Positions 1 through 12,085 of a stretch of 64,000 nt of DNA are shown piece after piece. The stretch is from contig NC_041005.1 in assembly GCF_004193775.1 (NCBI RefSeq), positions 9,736,501 to 9,800,500 of the forward strand, in the 5' to 3' direction. This DNA comes from Glycine soja. Taxonomy: Eukaryota > Streptophyta > Magnoliopsida > Fabales > Fabaceae. Numbering within the stretch: position 1 is the first letter of the stretch; each line of letters begins with the position of its first letter. The notes beneath the pieces are model-generated. The model made no database searches and was not told the origin of the DNA. It saw only the letters and a list, made by a program, of their open reading frames with translations. The position numbers and the translations under genes were made by a program.

Positions 1-656
1 GAGAGTTGTGCTTAATCCTCAAGAAAAAACAACGCTGGAGACTTAGCCTTCCATTAATCAGTAGAAACGAAAATTGTAGATTGAAGCAGAAAACGAAATT
101 TTATTGCTATGTGAATAGTAAAAACTGGAATTGCAAAACCTAAAATTATCCTTTGTCCCTAAAACGAAAAAGACTAAAACGAAAGAGAGAGAGCCTAAAA
201 CTAGAACCTTGGTGTTGTTATATAGTTCTCAGCCCCCAAAGCTTACAAATCTATTTTAAGTCCAAGCCCATAAATAAAATAAAATTTAGATAAGATAAGA
301 TAAAATCTAGATGAAATAATATCTAGATGAAATAAAATCTAGATAAGATAAGATCTAGATGAGATAAAATCTAGATATGATAAGATAAAATCTAGATTAA
401 ATAATATCTAGATGAGATAAAATCTAGATAAGATAAGATTGTGTAGAATAAAATTGTCTGCTCTCTTCAAGTCCAAGCCCAATTTCGGATTCAAGCCCAA
501 TTACTTATAATTCTCCTGAAATTAAATTAAAAACACAAAATTAATCCAATAAGCCCAAATGATAAAACTGCATAATTAATTTGACAATTAAGGCTAATCA
601 GTAATTAAAATGATGATAAAAAGGGTTAAAAAATATGAGAAAATGACGACACATCA
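1..656 (-). mobile_element. LTR of a retrotransposon, truncated by the window edge
   Basis: Read on the minus strand, the sequence begins TGATGTGTCGTCATTTTCTC at 656 and runs off the left edge. It is the same family as the complete solo LTR at 59854-60959: both share the TGATGTGTC start, the stretch about being a legume-style LTR leader with 'aagcccaatt', and the region around 'actattcacat'. The bases just outside (657-661, agtgc) should be repeated on the far side of the element, beyond the window. No coding sequence is visible. Whether this is a solo LTR or one end of a full element cannot be decided here. Confidence 0.7.
283..445. repeat. Short degenerate tandem repeats inside the LTR
   Basis: Units of about 17-20 bp built on AAATCTAGAT followed by GAGATAA or AAGATAA recur with small length changes. 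They lie inside the LTR fragment and are absent from the flanking DNA, so they look like an internal LTR expansion. Confidence 0.7.
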
Positions 657-1972
657 AGTGCTCAATAGAATAACTCCCCAACAATGGAGTTTCTAGCCCT
701 CCATTAACAAGGAGGACTTAATACAAAGAGGAAAATGGTGTTTGAATGAAAGAAAATGGTAAAGGGATGAAGAAAACGTCTTCTCTCCAGCCTTGGTGCC
801 TTCTTCCTTCTGTTTCACATCGTCTCCTTTCATTTTCTTCTAACTCAGTGTTTTAAAGGCTCTTGGACTTCTCAACATACGAAGGCGCGCTCAACAAGCA
901 TGTCTCGCTGAGCGAGAGTAAATGGATATGCGCTAAGAGGGCTACTCTCTGGCTCAACATTTTCTAGGGTTTTACATTCGCTCAGCGAGCTGGCTGCCTC
1001 ACTAGGCAAATAAGTCTCGCTTAGCCAATCTGGCTCACTAAGCGAGTCCTTCAGTAATATTTCAATACCTTCTCTTCTTTAGCCTAAAAACTAAGTTAAA
1101 TTCAACATTAGTCAACAAAAATGGAGTCTCTAGTTTATGAATTCATACAAGAACAAAATATTAACAATTCTCACAAAATAAATCGTAAATTAGAGGCACA
1201 TTGTTACTTTTTCACTTATTTTTAATGTAATTAAAGCTCATGAATAGCAATTAACTCATATATATGGTGAAACAGTTGTTGCAACATGTCTTTGTGCATG
1301 GGATTCACAAGTGTAGTAGTCACTAACTTTCATCAATATAATTATGTATTTAATGACTACTTTTGTCCTTACAACTAAGAACTTTTGGATATAATCTTCA
1401 TTTGTCACCACCTCCATATTAATGAGAGGCTTGGGAATTTTATTAAGCATAAATTAGGAGTAATTAGATTGATCAGGATCTTCCAAATTGATTCTAAATT
1501 GATCTTAGCATATTTCAATGTATTTTTTTTATATTATTTTCTTATGCTATAAATGATTCATTTTTTCTCATATAATCTATTATTCACTTTTAAATCAATT
1601 ATTTTTACACAAAAATCTTTTTCAAACATGTGTGCACACAACCAATGCGACCTTTGCGTATGCACGAGTTATTGACTAATTTGATACTAAATATAATTAC
1701 ATTCAATATGATGATTAAAAAATATGATTAATCTTTTTACTAAATATATTTAATATCATACTTTTAATTATCACTTTTAAAATATTTAATCTTTTTACAC
1801 AATTTTAAATATAGTTAATATAATTAATATGTAATTAAAAATTTTATATAATCCTTTTACTCAATTTTAATGTACTTATATTTAATATGTAATTAAAAAT
1901 ATAATTAATCTTTTTACATAATTTTAATGTAATTATATTTAATATGATACTAAATATTTTAAAAAATGATAA

Positions 1973-1974
<2 letters not shown>

Positions 1975-2015
<41 letters not shown>

Positions 2016-2018
2016 TAA
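1975..2018. repeat. (AT)n microsatellite
   Basis: A dinucleotide AT run of about 40 bases with one interruption (ac). Confidence 0.9.
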
Positions 2019-2612
2019 TATTATTAAATACAAATATTAAGTATAAATTTAAAAATTTATAATTTAATCAAACTCGTACATCACATGGATATAAAATCTA
2101 GTTTTTATTATTAATTTAAAATCTTATAAAATCATTTTTACTTACAAATTGTATAAAATAATTTTAAATAATTTAATGAATAAATATGATTTTTTTATTA
2201 ATACTTATATTATATAATTGAAATGTTTATACTAAAAATTAATTAATTTTTATAGTGTTAGAAATTTTTTATATAAATACATTTGAATAAATTATGTAAG
2301 ATTTCTTTCTCATAATTTTTTCCTTTTATTATAATAAAAAATTTAAATATTTGTAATTACCTTGATTAAAACATATATATGTGGGACAATAATTAATTTT
2401 TTAAATTTTAAATATGAAGATATACTTGTTCTAATTACCATAATTATATTTATATGATTTTTATGAACTAAAAAATAGAAAAAAAATATTTACATTTTTT
2501 TTCTATCAAATGCATAATATTTTTTCTTTAAAATTTTTACTATAAAGAAAATAAAGATAAAGGTAAAATAAATATATATTTTGAAATTTTTTAGATATAC
2601 TTGTTCTAATTT

Positions 2613-2614
<2 letters not shown>

Positions 2615-2664
<50 letters not shown>
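2615..2664. repeat. (AT)n microsatellite
   Basis: An uninterrupted AT dinucleotide run of about 50 bases, followed by 'ttgttctaat'. The same word also precedes the run. Confidence 0.9.
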
Positions 2665-2669
<5 letters not shown>

Positions 2670-3450
2670 CTAATGTTGAATAAAATATGATTATGAAATC
2701 AATTTATTAGATATAATTAGATTATATTATTTTAGTAGATAAATTTAAATTAGATAATATTTAATTAAAATTGATTAGATAATAGTTTATTAAATTTGAT
2801 TAAATGAATTATCTAATATATGAACATAAGTCACATAACATTAAATAATTGAATAACACATAAATCATATTAATGTGACTTATTTTCAACTTAGACCAAT
2901 TAACAATTCAATTTCAAACCTAGTCATTTATGCCTCTAGCCATTACATGATGACTTATTTGTACAAGCAAGGCTGGTTTGCAAGATGGAACCCACAATAT
3001 CAAAGGCTGTTTGGCAAGCCTATGTGGCTCTGTCCATGTGACAATTCCTCCTATCAATATACTTTTGGTCATCTATGTTTCATTTAGATTTATTTTTATA
3101 TTTTCTCTTTTAAATTTGATTCAATTCCTCTTATGATCCTATCAAGTCATTTAGTTTTAGTCATCATGTATTAGTTGAGTTTTGTTATTTTTTCATGTAC
3201 ATAAATTTAATGGGAAGAGTTTCATTTTCATGTCTATAAATTTAATAGGACAAATTTCAAACCAACAGCATACTATTGAATTACTTTGATATTTTTTTAC
3301 AATTTCAATAAGTAAAAACTTTTTTATTAGTACATTTGATTGAATTTTCTTTTTATCAATTATTTAGCTGCATAGATGATAGAAATACTATTTTTGTGGT
3401 GGCTCATCCCATAGACTAGGTAATATGCTGGTCAATCTTTTTAATTATAA

Positions 3451-3459
3451 TATTTTAAA
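3451..3459. repeat. Target-site duplication, left copy
   Basis: TATTTTAAA, identical to the copy at 4668-4676 on the other side of the MULE. Confidence 0.85.
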
Positions 3460-4667
3460 GGCAAAATTGTACTTTTGGTCCCCCGATAATTTAATTCACA
3501 ATTTTGGTTCCTCGATTTTATAAATTTCTGCAATTTTGGTCCTGGACGTCCCAATTGGACGTTGACCATTAACCTCAGACGTTGACTGTCACATGTCAAC
3601 GCCTGAGAGGTACCCTGGAAAGGCTTGCATTTGCTTTACCTGTTATTGAACTTCTATTCCTCAGTGGTAATTTTTTTTATTCTCAAAGAAACCCTAAAAG
3701 CAAATCCCTAATTGCAAGCGCCATCGTTCTCAGCACTCTCTCCCGCTTCCTCTCCCCTTCCACCTCCTACCCCCACCTCTCTCCCCTCACCTCGTAGCTT
3801 TACCAAGAATCAGCCAAGCCCCATGGTTCACTTGGAACCCCACCACCGTCGCTGAACTCGTCGCCCTCCTCCACAATTTCAACCACCACTCCCAATTCGA
3901 ATCCCTCATTTCCAACGCCAGTTCCAGGTTATAGCCATGCCAATGCGACCTTGTTCTTTTCTACGACAAACTCATCGATCCACACTCCAAGCGAAACTCC
4001 CACACTGCCTTCGACGCCGCTTTTGGTTACCTCCATAACCTTGTCCGCACTTCCTCCTCCCTTCACGTGAAATGCATGGCCTACCAGTACATGGTGAGCT
4101 ACTTATGTTTAATGGATAGACCCTGTGAGGCAGAGGATTTAGTTCTTGGGCTTCAACCTTCGAGCTTCATTGTAAGGGCGTGGGGTATAAGGGTTAGGGT
4201 CTATTAAGCTGTAACTATGTTTTGTGTTCATTGTTGTTCTTGTGTTCATAGTTGTTGGTGGGTATAAGGGTTAGGGTTGCGAGTGGAATTGGTGAAGGTG
4301 GTTGTGGTGTGTGCCGACGACGGTGGGTATGGGGGGTTAGAATGAGGATTTTGGTTTTTAATAATATTTAAAATAAATTAAAGACAACTAATTAGGATTA
4401 TGGATTTGTAAGGGATTTGTTTTTAGGGTTTCTTTCAGTAAAAAAAATTATCACTGAGGGTTAAAAATCGCAAACTGTTTCACGTGCCTATCAGACGTTG
4501 ACACGTGACAGTCAACGTTATTGCTTAATTGGCAACGTCCAATTGAGGCTTTCGGAGACCAAAATTGCAGGAATTTATAAAACTGAGGGACCTAAATTGT
4601 GAATTAAATTATTGGAAGATCAAATGTATAATTGGAAAAAAAGTGAGGGAATAAGTGCAATTTTGTC
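3460..4667. mobile_element. Pack-MULE-like element with 9-bp target-site duplication
   Basis: The left end (GGCAAAATTGTACTTTTGG) and the right end read on the minus strand (GACAAAATTGCACTTATTC) are inverted repeats. The similarity continues inward for roughly 150-200 bp, with 'taatttaattcacaatt', 'ttttataaatt' and 'gacgttgactgtcac' in both arms. The nine bases TATTTTAAA flank both ends exactly (3451-3459 and 4668-4676). Long TIRs plus a 9-bp duplication are diagnostic of Mutator-like elements. No transposase is present, so the element is non-autonomous. Its interior carries host-like coding sequence, the signature of a Pack-MULE. Confidence 0.85.
3824..4180 (+). pseudogene. Captured gene fragment, probably PPR-repeat protein
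   Basis: From the codon TTC at about 3826 a frame reads TWNPTTVAELVALLHNF, then a TAG stop near 3930, then DLVLFYDKLIDPHSKRNSH, FDAAFGYLHNLVRTSSS and MVSYLCLMDRPCEAEDLVL. The last phrase has the helix-turn-helix character of a pentatricopeptide repeat (YxxLxxxLCxxGRxxEAxxLx). The region is GC-richer than its surroundings and shows normal coding character despite the stop, so it is a copy of a host exon carried by the MULE. PPR proteins act in organelle RNA processing; this truncated copy is not expected to work. The PPR assignment rests on a few motifs and could be another helical-repeat protein. Confidence 0.5.
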
Positions 4668-4676
4668 TATTTTAAA
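4668..4676. repeat. Target-site duplication, right copy
   Basis: TATTTTAAA, identical to 3451-3459. Confidence 0.85.
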
Positions 4677-7600
4677 ATTTGTTCTTACAAGTCAAACACA
4701 TGCCGGTGTAAGTGTAAGAGAGTTTTTTTTTTTGCTGTTCTTTTTACCCTTAGTTAAGATGGCTAATACGAGTAAATTAAAGTAAAATATTAACACAAAT
4801 GACAAAAACACATATCCAATAAAATTGCTTAAAACCGGTAAACTTTTAGTATACACAACTTAAATTTAAATTATTATAAAATGAAATAAAATCCATTAAT
4901 AAGCAAATCTAAATCTAAATCTGTACACACACAAAAAAAATCAAAACTAAAATCACTGATTTCGGCTATGTTTGATATCCCATGGGTGGACCTCCAAATT
5001 ATGTTTTGAGAGCGAATCGAAAAAATATTTTCTGTGCTATTCGTTAGATGTTTTTTTGGAACATATACCACCACAAATTGAACGTAAATTCAAACATACA
5101 CTTTGTAATCTTTAAAACTCAGAAATAAATAAATTGTATTTAATTTGATTTAAAAGTTAAATAGCACGTTTTGAACTCATCATAATTTTTTTATTTCAAA
5201 CCCATCATAAAAATTTGAATTTGCATTGATCCAAAAGTAATTATTATTTTTTGAAACTTAATCAAACTTACTATAGAATTGATTTGACTTGAATTGTATT
5301 TTTCGAACTCATTGTAAAAAATTAATTTTTAACAATCTAAACAATTATTATATTTTAAAACTTATTATAAATGTTTTTTTTATTTTATTGCTAGTTTCTC
5401 GGTTAATACTTCATATAGAAGATATGTGGATTTAGCAATGATAAAATATTTTATTATTTAAAATCAAAACATTTTATATTATTTCTAAATCTCACCCTTT
5501 GAAATCTGAGTAAAAAAAAAAAAAGCTTATACTTTTGTAATATTTTAAATGCATGATATCTACTTACATACAATAAGTTGGAGATCGATTCTCCCTTTTG
5601 TCGGATCATGTTGTTGGGGTAAATGTTTATTTTTATTCTAAATGAACCTTATCATAACGATTACAGAATTTACTGATCAACTTAAGAACTATTAACAAGA
5701 GGAGAAAAAAAAAATTATCTTTATCTTGGCAGAGACGCAGAGTGATAAATTGTTATACTTTCTCTATTATATTTATTGGCATGTTGGCTGCATCGGCATC
5801 ACCGTCAACAATTGGACGTCACGTCGATAAAAGAACAAATACTATGTGCTAAAAAGAATTAAAAGAATCAAATTATGATAAGCAAATTGCAAGTATGATT
5901 TTCTTTTTTCTGAACGAGATATTATCCACGCTTAACTCGCTCTACTAACACTATCTTCTTATATATCTGGATTTAATTTGATTGTGCAATGGTTCTGCTT
6001 CACTGATCAAAGTACTTTGGCCACTAGTATTTGTGAAAGATGAAAGATAAGCCTTACCCAGAAAAAAAAATGGAGAGATAAAGAAATTTAGTTTTTATAA
6101 TAAATGTAATCCATAGTAATACGTACTTCGGTTTGAAAATAAATTTAATTTTTAATACATCTTACAAACGATGGCAAATTAGAGAGATTTAACTAATGAT
6201 TTCGTAACAAGAAATATTAATATTCATGCAAGATTCTCAGCTAGCGTCCGAACTAGCATAGGAATAAATTCTCAGGTCTAAAAAAAGCAAAGGAGAACTT
6301 GTCTTCCTCACTAAACCATATGTGAATTTATGAGGGAGGCATTACCGACGGATTATTATAGTCAGAGTTAAGGATAATAAGAATTAGGGGATGTGTCTAT
6401 TGAATGAAGTAAATAAATTGCAAAAAATCACTCCCTATCACATGAAATAATTAAGATTGGGCAGACAATATTGATGAGAATCAATCTGAAGTCAAATTAC
6501 AACTGAACTCAATTCACACAAGGTAACAAACAACTTATTATATATGTGACCCTTTTTGTTAGCTAAAACTTACATGAATTTAATTATGGTGCGCGTTTTA
6601 GTTAATTTAATTAAAAGGGACTCACCTAAAAAAAAAAAGGAAAGGGAAGATTGACCTAAATTTCACCTAATAAAAAATATTTTTAAAACAATGTGCTAGA
6701 GAAATACTACACTAACATTTAAAATAACTAGACATTAAGAAATAACGTGCAATTTTTTTAAAGAGAAGAAGTCATGTCTAACATTAACACTATGTTAGAC
6801 AAAGAGAGAGGAAATAAAGGGAATGGAAATAGATAGGAGAAAAAAGAGAGATAAATAAGTTTAAAAAAATAGAGTAAAAAGATTAATTGTCAGATTCAAG
6901 TGAAATAAAAGAGAAATAAAGTGAAAATAAAATGATAAAGTTGTTTGATTTGGGAAAAAAAAGGAAAGAAAAAAAGAGAAATAGATTAATTATTAATTTG
7001 TGGAAACTGCATTTGTACATCAAAGAAAATCATGATTCTTGTTCTAGATCACTGGAAAAGGATTTTTTGGCTATAGCTCTAGAGATTCATAAATTGAAAG
7101 GAATTGTCGAAAATGAATTATATTTTTTCTGTAATTAAATATAAGTAAGTTTAATTAAATTTACTCTAATTAATGATATTTTCCTAAAATATTATTCGTT
7201 TAATTGTAATTTAATTTTCAAAAGACTTTTTTATTTATATGATTAAGTTTTAAGGAAGGACATCGTAAGAATAACTTTATTCTTTAGATAAGATTAATAA
7301 AATTAAATGATGTTAATTAGTTTTTTTTTATTAGCGTAAAATTAGTTATAGATAAATTTAGAAGGAGTACTAACTTGGTCGGATTTCCAACTACAAGCCC
7401 GAGTGTCGTGTTTCCAAGTTTTCGTGGGAACCCTTTGTTAAAGAGTTTTCAAAATTAGTTATGAAAAAAATAATGTTTATGTAGGCCTATTCAGTATTCA
7501 CGTATAATGGGGAAAAAAAAAATTAACATCTCGTCTAGAGAAGTGACCAACGCCATCCTCATTGAATCAGTTGAATTAATGTGATCACCTGTTCAACAAT

Positions 7601-8000
7601 GGGAGAGTATTAATTTACTCCTTGGAGGAGATATTATCTCAGAGCCTTTAGTTGTGCTTTCAATGGTTTAATAATGTTTCGTTTGTCTGAAGGAAGGAGC
7701 CACATGGATGAAGAAGGGCATCTTCATGCCTTCAATTCTCACCTAACAAGCACGTTAGAAGAACTTGAGAGTCCAGTAGTGTTAGAATTAATGGAATATA
7801 ATCAACCCTAAGCATAAAAACTAACGAGATTTTTTGTTAAGACGATTTATTAATAGTAATTCATATGATTTATAGGGATGTTAACGTGGGTTTTTGTTCT
7901 TCCACATACTTGGATAGCAATCACGAAAGCATACAAATAACCACCACCACACAAATTGTACAATAATAAATCCATATTTTTATAATTAAAAGTAGTAGAT
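4677..8000. other. AT-rich intergenic DNA, no gene seen
   Basis: Homopolymer-rich, with no long open frame and no recognised repeat. The 68-codon frame at 6932-7138 is Lys-rich low complexity and not supported. About 7380-7800 has more balanced composition but gives no coherent frame. The last few hundred bases before 8254 are presumably the 3' UTR and downstream region of the minus-strand ERF gene. Confidence 0.5.
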
Positions 8001-8253
8001 TACAGCGATGCACTTGAGAAACATATTAAGTGGACTAATTCTCCCTGGCCAAGCAAGAAAAAAACCAGCTATGACCCAAGGTAGAGAGAGATTATACACA
8101 GAATACTAGTAATTAACTAAGACTGGCTCTGCAATTGCCAAAAACTCCATTGCAGTAGCAGCCACCTGAGAGACACTAAGACCTAGACTAGACCATACAT
8201 AATGAAGATTAATACCCTTACATAACAACATAGGACACTAAGAAAACACGGCT

Positions 8254-9198
8254 TCAGAGAGAATCCCAGTCGATCTCATAAGAGGGGTACTTCTGGAGAT
8301 TAAAACTATCCGAATCACCTTCCCACTGCGGCTCGCTGACGTCAGCGAAAGTCAGAACCGAAAGCGGCGAAGAACCTTCAGAAGAGGAGGAAGCAGCTTC
8401 GACCTTACAAGAGTTGTTGTTGTTGTTGTTGTCGTTCTCTGGCGGAGAAGCGAGTTTGGATCGCGTTTTCCTCGGAGGCTTCTCGGTCTTCCCCTGTTTC
8501 TGCAGCTCAGCCAGGCCCTCGCAAATGGCCTGAAGCTTGGCGTCAACGGCGGAATGAAGAGGCTTATACTCCCCGAAGTCACCACCGACGGAGGAACCCT
8601 GGTGTCGGAGGTTGGGGAAGTTGAGCCTGGCGAAGTCACCTCGGAGCTTGTACGCGGCCTTGTCGTACGCCAGAGCGGCTTCCTCGGCGGTGTCGAAGGT
8701 TCCCAGCCATAGCCTGGTCCGGTTCTTCGGGAGTCTAATCTCAGCCACCCACTTCCCCCAGTGTCTCTGTCGAACCCCTCTGTATAGCTTCGTGGGCTTC
8801 GGAGGCATGCCCACGTGCTTCATAGGGATGGGCTTCGGCCCCAGGAAGCTCAGCGTGTTGCTGTGATTCTGGATCTGGATTTGGGCCTGGATCTGAGAGA
8901 TCTGAGATGGGGTTAGGTGGTTCAGGCCCACAAGAGATGTGGGCTGCCCTTGCCCGAAACCAATTAAGTTTTGGGTGGTGTTGGGTATGGATGATAACCC
9001 GTTTGAGTATAGGGAGGGAGAGTAGTTGTTGGGGGAAGGAGAGTAAGAGGTAGAAAGAAAACAAGAATTTGAAGGAGAAGGGGTTGAGAAAGGACTTTTC
9101 ATAAAAGGTTCAAGAACTTCCATTAGTTCACCCCTGAATGGATCTGAGTGAAGTTGAAACTCTGTGCTGCTGCTGTAAAAATCCATCATAGCTGCCAT
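8254..9198 (-). CDS. RAP2-4: AP2/ERF transcription factor, group I (DREB A-6), RAP2.4-like
   Basis: A 314-residue protein with one AP2 DNA-binding domain at about residues 138-196 ([12 protein letters not shown], then [20 protein letters not shown], ending RLNFPNL). The WVAEIRLP stretch has Val at the DREB-diagnostic position 14 and Leu at position 19, as in subgroup A-6. Upstream, [16 protein letters not shown] and the PKPIPMK block are group-I conserved motifs also found in Arabidopsis RAP2.4. The N-terminus is Ser/Pro-rich. The C-terminus has an Asn run (about 256-262, encoded by a GTT/AAC repeat), a KTRSK basic patch and an acidic end (YEIDWDSL), a likely activation region. It should bind GCC-box or DRE elements in the nucleus; relatives respond to drought, cold, light and ethylene. 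The length is normal and the frame intact. The start is the first Met; a second Met lies four codons in. This is the only convincing host gene in the window. Confidence 0.95.
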   Translation of the reverse strand: MAAMMDFYSSSTEFQLHSDPFRGELMEVLEPFMKSPFSTPSPSNSCFLSTSYSPSPNNYSPSLYSNGLSSIPNTTQNLIGFGQGQPTSLVGLNHLTPSQISQIQAQIQIQNHSNTLSFLGPKPIPMKHVGMPPKPTKLYRGVRQRHWGKWVAEIRLPKNRTRLWLGTFDTAEEAALAYDKAAYKLRGDFARLNFPNLRHQGSSVGGDFGEYKPLHSAVDAKLQAICEGLAELQKQGKTEKPPRKTRSKLASPPENDNNNNNNSCKVEAASSSSEGSSPLSVLTFADVSEPQWEGDSDSFNLQKYPSYEIDWDSL

Positions 9199-9209
9199 GA
9201 TAATTCAAC

Positions 9210-9437
9210 CTGCGTCTTTCTAAAACTGAAGAACTGCTGGTTAATTAAAACAAAAACAAAAACTTTTCAACAAGAAAGGAAAGGATGAAGGAGATTTCAA
9301 ATAGACAACCTCTTCAGTCCCGGAAAAGAAAATGAGAAATTAGCTTTGAGGGATCAAAAATAACCCTCTTGGCTGGTTTCAAAGGAAAAAAAAAATGATG
9401 AAATATTAATATGACTAGCGAAATTCGACAATAAAAC
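9210..9437 (-). other. Possible 5'-UTR intron of the ERF gene
   Basis: On the minus strand, GATCCAG|GTTTTATTG (donor, intron from 9437) and AAGACGCAG|GTTGAATT (acceptor, intron ends at 9210) bracket a T-rich 228-bp stretch just upstream of the ATG. Both sites fit plant consensus. Splicing is inferred from sequence only. If it is not spliced, the leader would be about 500 nt. Confidence 0.35.
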
Positions 9438-9689
9438 CTGGATCTCGTTTCTGAAAACACCTGGCTTTCGAAAAATCCTTCTAAGTTTGCTTTTTGGTGA
9501 ATTAAAAGACAAACCAGAAAATCTTAGCTTGAAAGACAGATGATTAGCAGAAAGGGATTCAGAGAAGCGGGATGTTACAGAGAGGGGGGGAAAGATTAAG
9601 AAGAAGAAAGATGAACCACAGAAACTGAAAGCTCTCGAGAAAATGATGGAGACAAAAAAAATATATCTGTGAGCAAGTACCTCTCGCCA

Positions 9690-9950
9690 CTCTTGGGTTT
9701 GGCTTTCGGAGTCTCTCTCCGTTATATAGCACCCTATCACCTTGATTACTATTGTTAATCTCTTAATCAATCCCCTAATTATCACTGTCGTAACCACGGG
9801 TTAGTTTCAGCTAATTGCAGGCCATGACGCAAGACACGCCCCCTCATTGATTAAGGTACGAACCAATCGGATAACAACACGTGTCCAATCCTCGTTGGTT
9901 AATGGACACGTGCCCACTCCGAACCGGCAGGTGTCGGTGTCTTTTACGTT
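9690..9950 (-). promoter_or_regulatory. Promoter of the ERF gene: TATA box and two G-box/ABRE motifs
   Basis: On the minus strand a TATA box (GCTATATAAC) covers 9722-9730, about 530 bp upstream of the start codon. Two CACGTG palindromes lie further upstream at 9878-9883 and 9907-9912, 29 bp apart, both as ACACGTGTCC / GGACACGTGCC (core ACGTG of ABREs). Paired ABREs are typical of abscisic-acid-responsive promoters and fit the stress role of the ERF family. Function is inferred. Confidence 0.55.
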
Positions 9951-10570
9951 GTCATCTTTTTGGGCTTGTCTTAAGCGTGTTGACCGTATTTAGTGTGCTT
10001 TCAGACCAACTACTTATCCTCAACAGTTTTCATTTCTAAATTTCTAATGTATCTTTCAATTCCTCTTTTTTCTATTGCCTCCGTTGTATGCTTACTTTTC
10101 TAAGTTTGAACTTTTGCATAGATTAGTTTTTTTTTAGGAAAATCACTATCAGTCCAAGTTTAAAAAACAAGCGACTAATTCATACTTTAAGTGATTATTG
10201 AAATAAGTAATCAGAAGATAATGTATTCTTATGAGGAGGGTGTCAGAAGTGGAGAGCCGTTTCCTCTTTTGTTTATGGCCAAGATAATGGATGGCCAGTT
10301 TATAAATTTAATTCTATATATGTATCAGTTAGTATCTCTTTGTTTAATAAATAAATAATTGAGCCAACTCATGTACTCAAACATTGGATAGTTTTTTTTT
10401 CCACTTCAATAATAGATCAGAGACTGGACAGTTCTCTCTTGTAGTAGTTGGTAACTACGACTAAAATTAGGTCATGTATAGTACTAGTTAGTAGTTTCAT
10501 GAACCAAAACAGAAAACTGAAGAGCCTAGACGCAGAAAAATGAATGACGGGGGCCAAAGCCTACCCAAAG

Positions 10571-10573
<3 letters not shown>
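9951..10573. other. Intergenic, nothing recognised
   Basis: AT-rich DNA without supported open frames. The 147-codon minus-strand frame at 9354-9797 overlaps the ERF leader and is not protein-like. Confidence 0.5.

Positions 10574-10622
<49 letters not shown>
10574..10622. repeat. (AT)n microsatellite
   Basis: An uninterrupted AT run of about 48 bases. Confidence 0.9.
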
Positions 10623-10625
<3 letters not shown>

Positions 10626-10770
10626 AAGAATAGTCCCACCTCGGATAATTCATGAACATAATAAGTGTTTATATAGTTGGATAGGTCACCCCCTTATGAA
10701 CTGGTTTTTAAGGAGACCTTTCGGATGCCTTTACTGCACTATAAAATTTAATATGGTATCAGTGGGTAGA
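10621..10770 (+). mobile_element. Fragment resembling an LTR end plus initiator-Met-tRNA primer site
   Basis: TTAAGAATAGTCCCACCTCGG is the kind of word common near LTR ends of plant Copia and small (TRIM-type) elements. About 110 bp later ATGGTATCAGTGGG resembles a primer-binding site for tRNA-iMet (TGGTATCAGAGC). No second LTR or coding domain is present, so this is a degraded remnant at best. Confidence 0.35.
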
Positions 10771-10839
10771 CCATCCCCTTATGAACATAATATTGTTAAT
10801 AATCAGTGTGTTAGAGAAATTAAAAATAATTTATTATAA

Positions 10840-11560
10840 AAATGAAAAAAACAAAAACAAATTGTGAAAAACACAATTTTATGCATATAAATGGTGCAGC
10901 ACATCAGCATTCTAAAGAAGTATTATGATTTATGAATGTAAATGCTAAAAATAATTAACATTAAAATGATAGCACATATTTTGAGACTAATTATTTTTTT
11001 TCCTATCAATACTACATTTATTATGGGACAAATGAAGTACTAGTTTTAAAAAGAAAATATTATTGCATTAAATATTACAATAAAACAACCATTTTATTTA
11101 AAGAGTTAAAGTTTAGTGAATTAATTAAATAATTAGGTACTAAGATACTAATAATAAAGAATTTTATTAATTAGTATCGTAAGGTTAAAGAATCAGTAAT
11201 ATAAAGTTCATATTAAAAATCATATTGAAAGTGTATAGTGATATTTTTAATAATATTTGTTTATTTATTTGATGGATTAATTAGTTTTAAGGATAATGGT
11301 TTATATTTGTCATAAATAAAAATATAAGAATAACAATTATCATATTCATAATTTTGAAAATCTCAAGTACTTAAAAATAAATTTAAAAATTTTAAACCGA
11401 CGGATAAATTAAAACATGATAAGAAACAGATTACCGCAGTACTATTGTATATTTTTCCCGCGACCTATGTTCAAAGCAATAGTAATAGGAGGTAGTATAA
11501 TTAGTAAAGACTAAAAGATAATTAACGCAGAAAAAAACTGGTACTACAAAAGAAAAAGTT
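10840..11560. other. AT-rich intergenic DNA
   Basis: No open frame, repeat boundary or RNA gene could be recognised. Confidence 0.5.
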
Positions 11561-12085
11561 GTTGGTTACGCTGTAATTGGCGGTCAATAACAGTATTAAA
11601 ACCTAGACAGCAGACAGGTACCTAGGATGAGATGGCTAAGGGGGCATCGAATCAGAGCCGTTGGTTGTTCAGAAGTTGACAAGATGAAACTATTGCGAGA
11701 CCATGATGTCATGGTTACATAGAAAAGATGGTGACTGCTACCGGAGTGGGGCCCAGAAGGGGTGATAATTATTATTGACGACCTGGCAGATAGAAACCGG
11801 GGGAGCAGGAAGGATAAAAGGGTCACTTCACTCACTGATTACCAGTGGACTGCAAGTGCCGAATGCTTAACCATGGTTAAATTTGCGCGTTGACTATGGT
11901 TGGGTATAGACGCGGTTTTCGGCGTAGGATTTAGAACATGTGAGCGGCACGTGGGAGTGAGGCAAACTCTTGAAATGCGGCGCCAGTAAGTGCGAAGATG
12001 ACATGGAATGGAATCTTGGATTCCACCATTTTGTGTGAATTTCAACCGCAATGCGCCCACTCATTACCCCTAAGGTCATAGATAA
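11560..12085. other. GC-richer island of unknown nature
   Basis: About 520 bp with clearly higher GC than the 4 kb on either side. It includes GCGGCACGTGGG (G-box), GCGCGTTGACTA (W-box core TTGAC), GGGGCCCAGAAGG and GGCGCCAG. Three short minus-strand frames overlap here (11596-11835, 11839-12060, 11894-12079) but none resembles a known protein and none continues outside. It could be a decayed exon, a detached promoter or a transposon remnant. Confidence 0.35.

Larger units (their letters stand above)
657..3450. other. Intergenic DNA without a recognisable gene
   Basis: About 660-1110 is GC-richer and contains repeated CGCTCAGCGAG / CTAAGCGAG-like words of the kind often seen in legume LTRs, so it may be an older retroelement remnant. 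From about 1120 to 3450 the DNA is very AT-rich with two (AT)n runs. Short open frames, such as 2875-3087, have no domain or codon pattern that supports a gene. Confidence 0.5.

Noticed and set aside
9354..9797. 147-codon open frame on the minus strand upstream of the ERF gene
   Set aside because: It overlaps the TATA box and leader of the ERF gene, is low complexity (Phe/Ser-rich) and has no domain character.
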